A stretch of 64,000 nt of DNA, from positions 62,001-126,000 of the forward strand of contig NZ_JACHBY010000001.1 in assembly GCF_014200495.1 (NCBI RefSeq), given 5' to 3'. Below the pieces are notes generated by a model, which was given only the letters and a program-made list of their open reading frames with translations, was not told where the DNA came from and ran no database searches. The DNA is from Mucilaginibacter geliditolerans (GTDB lineage Bacteria > Bacteroidota > Bacteroidia > Sphingobacteriales > Sphingobacteriaceae). Position 1 is the stretch's first letter; each line of letters opens with the position of its first letter. Shown piece after piece: positions 61,634 to 64,000 of the stretch. Made by a program: the position numbers and the translations under genes.

Positions 61634-63939
61634 TATTTAAACTCCACTGTTTTTTTCAATACTACATCTTCGGCCGAACGGGCTATCATAATATCAAATG
61701 TTCCGGGCTCGGTTACGTGCTTCATTTCTGTATTCCAGATGGCAATATCATCGGGTGATACGGTGAATTTAACCGTTTTCGTTTCGCCGGGCTGCAATGA
61801 TATTTTATCAAAGCCTTTTAACGCCATAACTGGCGTACTTACACTGTTTACTTTGTTGCCGAGGTACATTTGTACCACTTCTTTACCTACCACAGTTCCT
61901 GAGTTTTTCACATCAACACTAACTTCAACCTTGTCATTTATGCTAAACTGCTCGGCTGATACTTTCATGTTCGAATAATCAAACGTGGTATAACTCAACC
62001 CAAAACCAAACGGAAACAGGGGAGCAGTAGATGAAAATACATAATCCTGTCCCGGTTTATCAGGCGTACCCGGATTGTGGTAGAAGCCTTTATTGGTGTT
62101 TGCCATATTATAATACACGGGGATATGCCCGGTTGATTGCGGTATAGATACATTTAACCTGCCTGATGGATTTACTTTGCCGAAAAGTATATTGGCAATT
62201 GCTGTCCCGCCCTTTTCGCCGGGATACCAAGCCTCGAGTATAGCGGGGATGTTTTCTTTTTCCCAGGCAATACTCCAGGGACGGCCGTTTACCAGTACGA
62301 GTATTACCGGCTTGCCAGTTTTGTATAATGCTTGCAATAGCTCACGCTGTACGCCTTGCGGGTTGATGTCGGTTACGTCATAGCCCTCGCCGCAGGTAAA
62401 CGGATCTTTAGGTTCGTTAGCCGGCAAATGCCCGTTCCAGCCCACACCCTGAAATACTACGCTTGTAGTGCCCAGTACCACCACAACAGCATCGCTATTG
62501 TTGGCTGCATTCATCGCTTCATCAAAGCCGCTTTTATCATTCGCCATCAGGTCGCAACCTTTTGCATAGTTGAGTTTTATTTTATTGCCAACCAGTTCCT
62601 TAATACCAGCCAATACGGTAGTGCCTGAAAGATTATCACGGGTCGGACTATAATCGCCATATTGAACCTGGTTTGCATTCGGGCCGATAACAGCCAGCAA
62701 TTTGATGTTATTAATATTTAAAGGCAAAAGCTGCTTGTTATTTTTTAGCAGTATGATGGATTCTTCAGCTATCTGTTGTGAAAGCGCGATATGTTGTGGT
62801 GTATGCACCCGCGCTTTTAGCTGTAAAGTATCAGGTGTTGCCTTTTCAAATAAGCCTGCTTTAAATTTTGCGGTAAGTATACGGGCCACTGCAGTATCTA
62901 TCAATGATTCTTTGATAGCTCCCGATTTTACCAGTTCGATCAATTTGGGATAAACATCGGGTTGCGGTGATTCCAGGTCTACACCAGCCTTTAGGCCCAC
63001 CATGGCAGCAGTTTCCTTATCCTTTGCAACCTTGTGAAAGGTGTTCAGCATGATCAAGCCATCATAATCAGAAAACACATAGCCTGTAAAGCCCCATTCT
63101 TTTCTTAATATATGATTCAATAAAAAACTATTGGCATGTGCAGGTACGCCATCAATCTCGTTATAAGCAGGCATTACTGAATATATATTTGCCTGTTGCA
63201 CCGCTGCCTTAAATGGTGGCAATATCATAGAGCGTAACTCGCGTTCGCCAATTTCGGCTGGGGATAGGTTAATACCCGCTGTGGTGATACTATACGCGGC
63301 AAAATGCTTGGCGGTACACATCACTTTATCCTTACCAATGCCAACCCTGCTTTGTGCTGCCTCACCCTGCATGCCTCTTACAAAGGCAGTTCCCATTGCA
63401 GTTACCAGATAAGGATCTTCGGAATAACATTCTTCAACACGACCATATCTTGGGTCGCGGATCAGGTCAAACAAAGGAGATAGTGCCTGATCAACACCTG
63501 ATGAGGATGCTTCATAGGCAATCACCGAACCCATTTGCTGAATTAAAGCCGGGTTAAAGGTGCATCCCTGGTTTATAGCTTGCGGGAAGATGGTAGCGCC
63601 TGCGGCCAGTTGCCCGTGCAAACATTCGCCAATTTGAATAGGTGGTATGCCCAGTCTTGATTTTTCCCGTACTTCTTTTTTTGCAGCGATCGACTGTTTA
63701 GCTACATCGCCCACAGATAAAAAGGGACTGGCGCAAACACCATAAGCAATATCGCCATTCAAAGGTTTATCCAGATCAGAAGCAGTCATTTGCCCAATCT
63801 TTTCTTCAATGGTCATCCTGCTTAAAAGATCCTTTACCCGTGCCTGGATTGGCGCTTTTGGGTCTTTATAAACCTGCGCCTGTGTTATAGTGGTAAAGCC
63901 CAGTATTAAAATTAACAGTTGTATTCTTTTGCCCATCAT
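61633..63939 (-). CDS. bglX: GH3 beta-glucosidase (BglX-like)
   Basis: 768 aa with a signal peptide (TITQAQ). GH3 layout: barrel (about 30-360) with KHFAAY and the nucleophile Asp in GYVFSDYDG, alpha/beta sandwich (about 385-610) with IGPNANQVQYGDY and NGRPWSIAWE, and a C-terminal FnIII-like domain (about 650-765). Such enzymes release glucose or xylose from the non-reducing end of beta-glycosides in the periplasm. It is the first gene of a coupled GH3-GH92 pair. Start may be ATG at 63939 or 63936. Only 61 bp upstream are visible. Confidence 0.93.
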   Translation of the reverse strand: MMGKRIQLLILILGFTTITQAQVYKDPKAPIQARVKDLLSRMTIEEKIGQMTASDLDKPLNGDIAYGVCASPFLSVGDVAKQSIAAKKEVREKSRLGIPPIQIGECLHGQLAAGATIFPQAINQGCTFNPALIQQMGSVIAYEASSSGVDQALSPLFDLIRDPRYGRVEECYSEDPYLVTAMGTAFVRGMQGEAAQSRVGIGKDKVMCTAKHFAAYSITTAGINLSPAEIGERELRSMILPPFKAAVQQANIYSVMPAYNEIDGVPAHANSFLLNHILRKEWGFTGYVFSDYDGLIMLNTFHKVAKDKETAAMVGLKAGVDLESPQPDVYPKLIELVKSGAIKESLIDTAVARILTAKFKAGLFEKATPDTLQLKARVHTPQHIALSQQIAEESIILLKNNKQLLPLNINNIKLLAVIGPNANQVQYGDYSPTRDNLSGTTVLAGIKELVGNKIKLNYAKGCDLMANDKSGFDEAMNAANNSDAVVVVLGTTSVVFQGVGWNGHLPANEPKDPFTCGEGYDVTDINPQGVQRELLQALYKTGKPVILVLVNGRPWSIAWEKENIPAILEAWYPGEKGGTAIANILFGKVNPSGRLNVSIPQSTGHIPVYYNMANTNKGFYHNPGTPDKPGQDYVFSSTAPLFPFGFGLSYTTFDYSNMKVSAEQFSINDKVEVSVDVKNSGTVVGKEVVQMYLGNKVNSVSTPVMALKGFDKISLQPGETKTVKFTVSPDDIAIWNTEMKHVTEPGTFDIMIARSAEDVVLKKTVEFK

Positions 63940-64000
63940 TATAACAAATTAATGAAACAGGTATGATGTTCCTGCAGAATTACCATCAGTTGTTTTTATG

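Overview
The window reads as a chromosomal segment of a member of the Bacteroidota, most likely family Sphingobacteriaceae and close to Mucilaginibacter or Pedobacter. The grounds are: SusC/SusD outer-membrane pairs, lipoproteins ending in SCKKD-type lipoboxes, genes without Shine-Dalgarno sites but with TAnnTTTG-type -7 promoter boxes, moderate A+T content, and families of palindromic intergenic repeats typical of these genomes. I see no rRNA, tRNA, CRISPR array, prophage or insertion sequence. The genus is an inference.

Layout. 1-10.4 kb: two tandem TonB-C/MORN-type secreted proteins, malate dehydrogenase, a eukaryote-type (GSII) glutamine synthetase, a gamma-glutamylcyclotransferase, then a glutamine-synthetase-like ligase followed by an APH-fold kinase and a NagD-like HAD protein, an aldose 1-epimerase and a small membrane protein. 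10.5-20.1 kb: a molybdenum-cofactor block (moaA-moeA-moaC-mobA fusion-moeB/rhodanese on +; moaE-moaD on -; fdhD, a small DUF7009-like gene and a YdeP-type molybdopterin oxidoreductase on +). Its second half is bounded by a composite repeat present in inverted orientation on both sides. 20.4-24.5 kb: thiol and fluoride stress genes. These are a 1-Cys peroxiredoxin, a DUF4395 membrane protein, a leader carrying two tiny ORFs ending in cysteine runs ahead of a redoxin-fold protein that has no cysteine, and a CLC-F fluoride/proton antiporter behind a recognisable fluoride riboswitch. 24.5-29.6 kb: small stress and regulatory genes, including an Rrf2 regulator with two identical operator-like dyads (one at its own start, one before the neighbouring NmrA-like gene), a Crp/Fnr regulator with an SDR, and a CDF metal exporter.

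29.7-64 kb is carbohydrate-centred: trehalase (GH37), two GH16 enzymes, GH30, a GntP permease/RidA/D-threonine-aldolase-type/dipeptidase operon that fits D-amino-acid salvage, a NagX/GH18/NagP-like/ROK/GH2/GH172 operon that fits chitin, chitosan or GlcNAc use, a SusC-SusD-unknown operon, GH31, GH65, and an overlapping GH3-GH92 pair. Taken together (beta-1,3/1,6-glucan, chitin/chitosan, alpha-mannoside and trehalose enzymes) the set would suit feeding on fungal cell walls or necromass; this is inference from family membership. No hybrid two-component, ECF-sigma/anti-sigma or AraC-type regulator lies beside these genes.

Most notable signals: the Cys-run leader peptides before a Cys-free redoxin; the composite inverted repeats around moaE-fdhF; a palindromic repeat translated in frame inside the signal region of the GH92 enzyme; the paired Rrf2 dyads; a near-identical fascin-like trefoil module shared by adjacent GH16 and GH30 enzymes; and the fluoride riboswitch/CLC-F unit.
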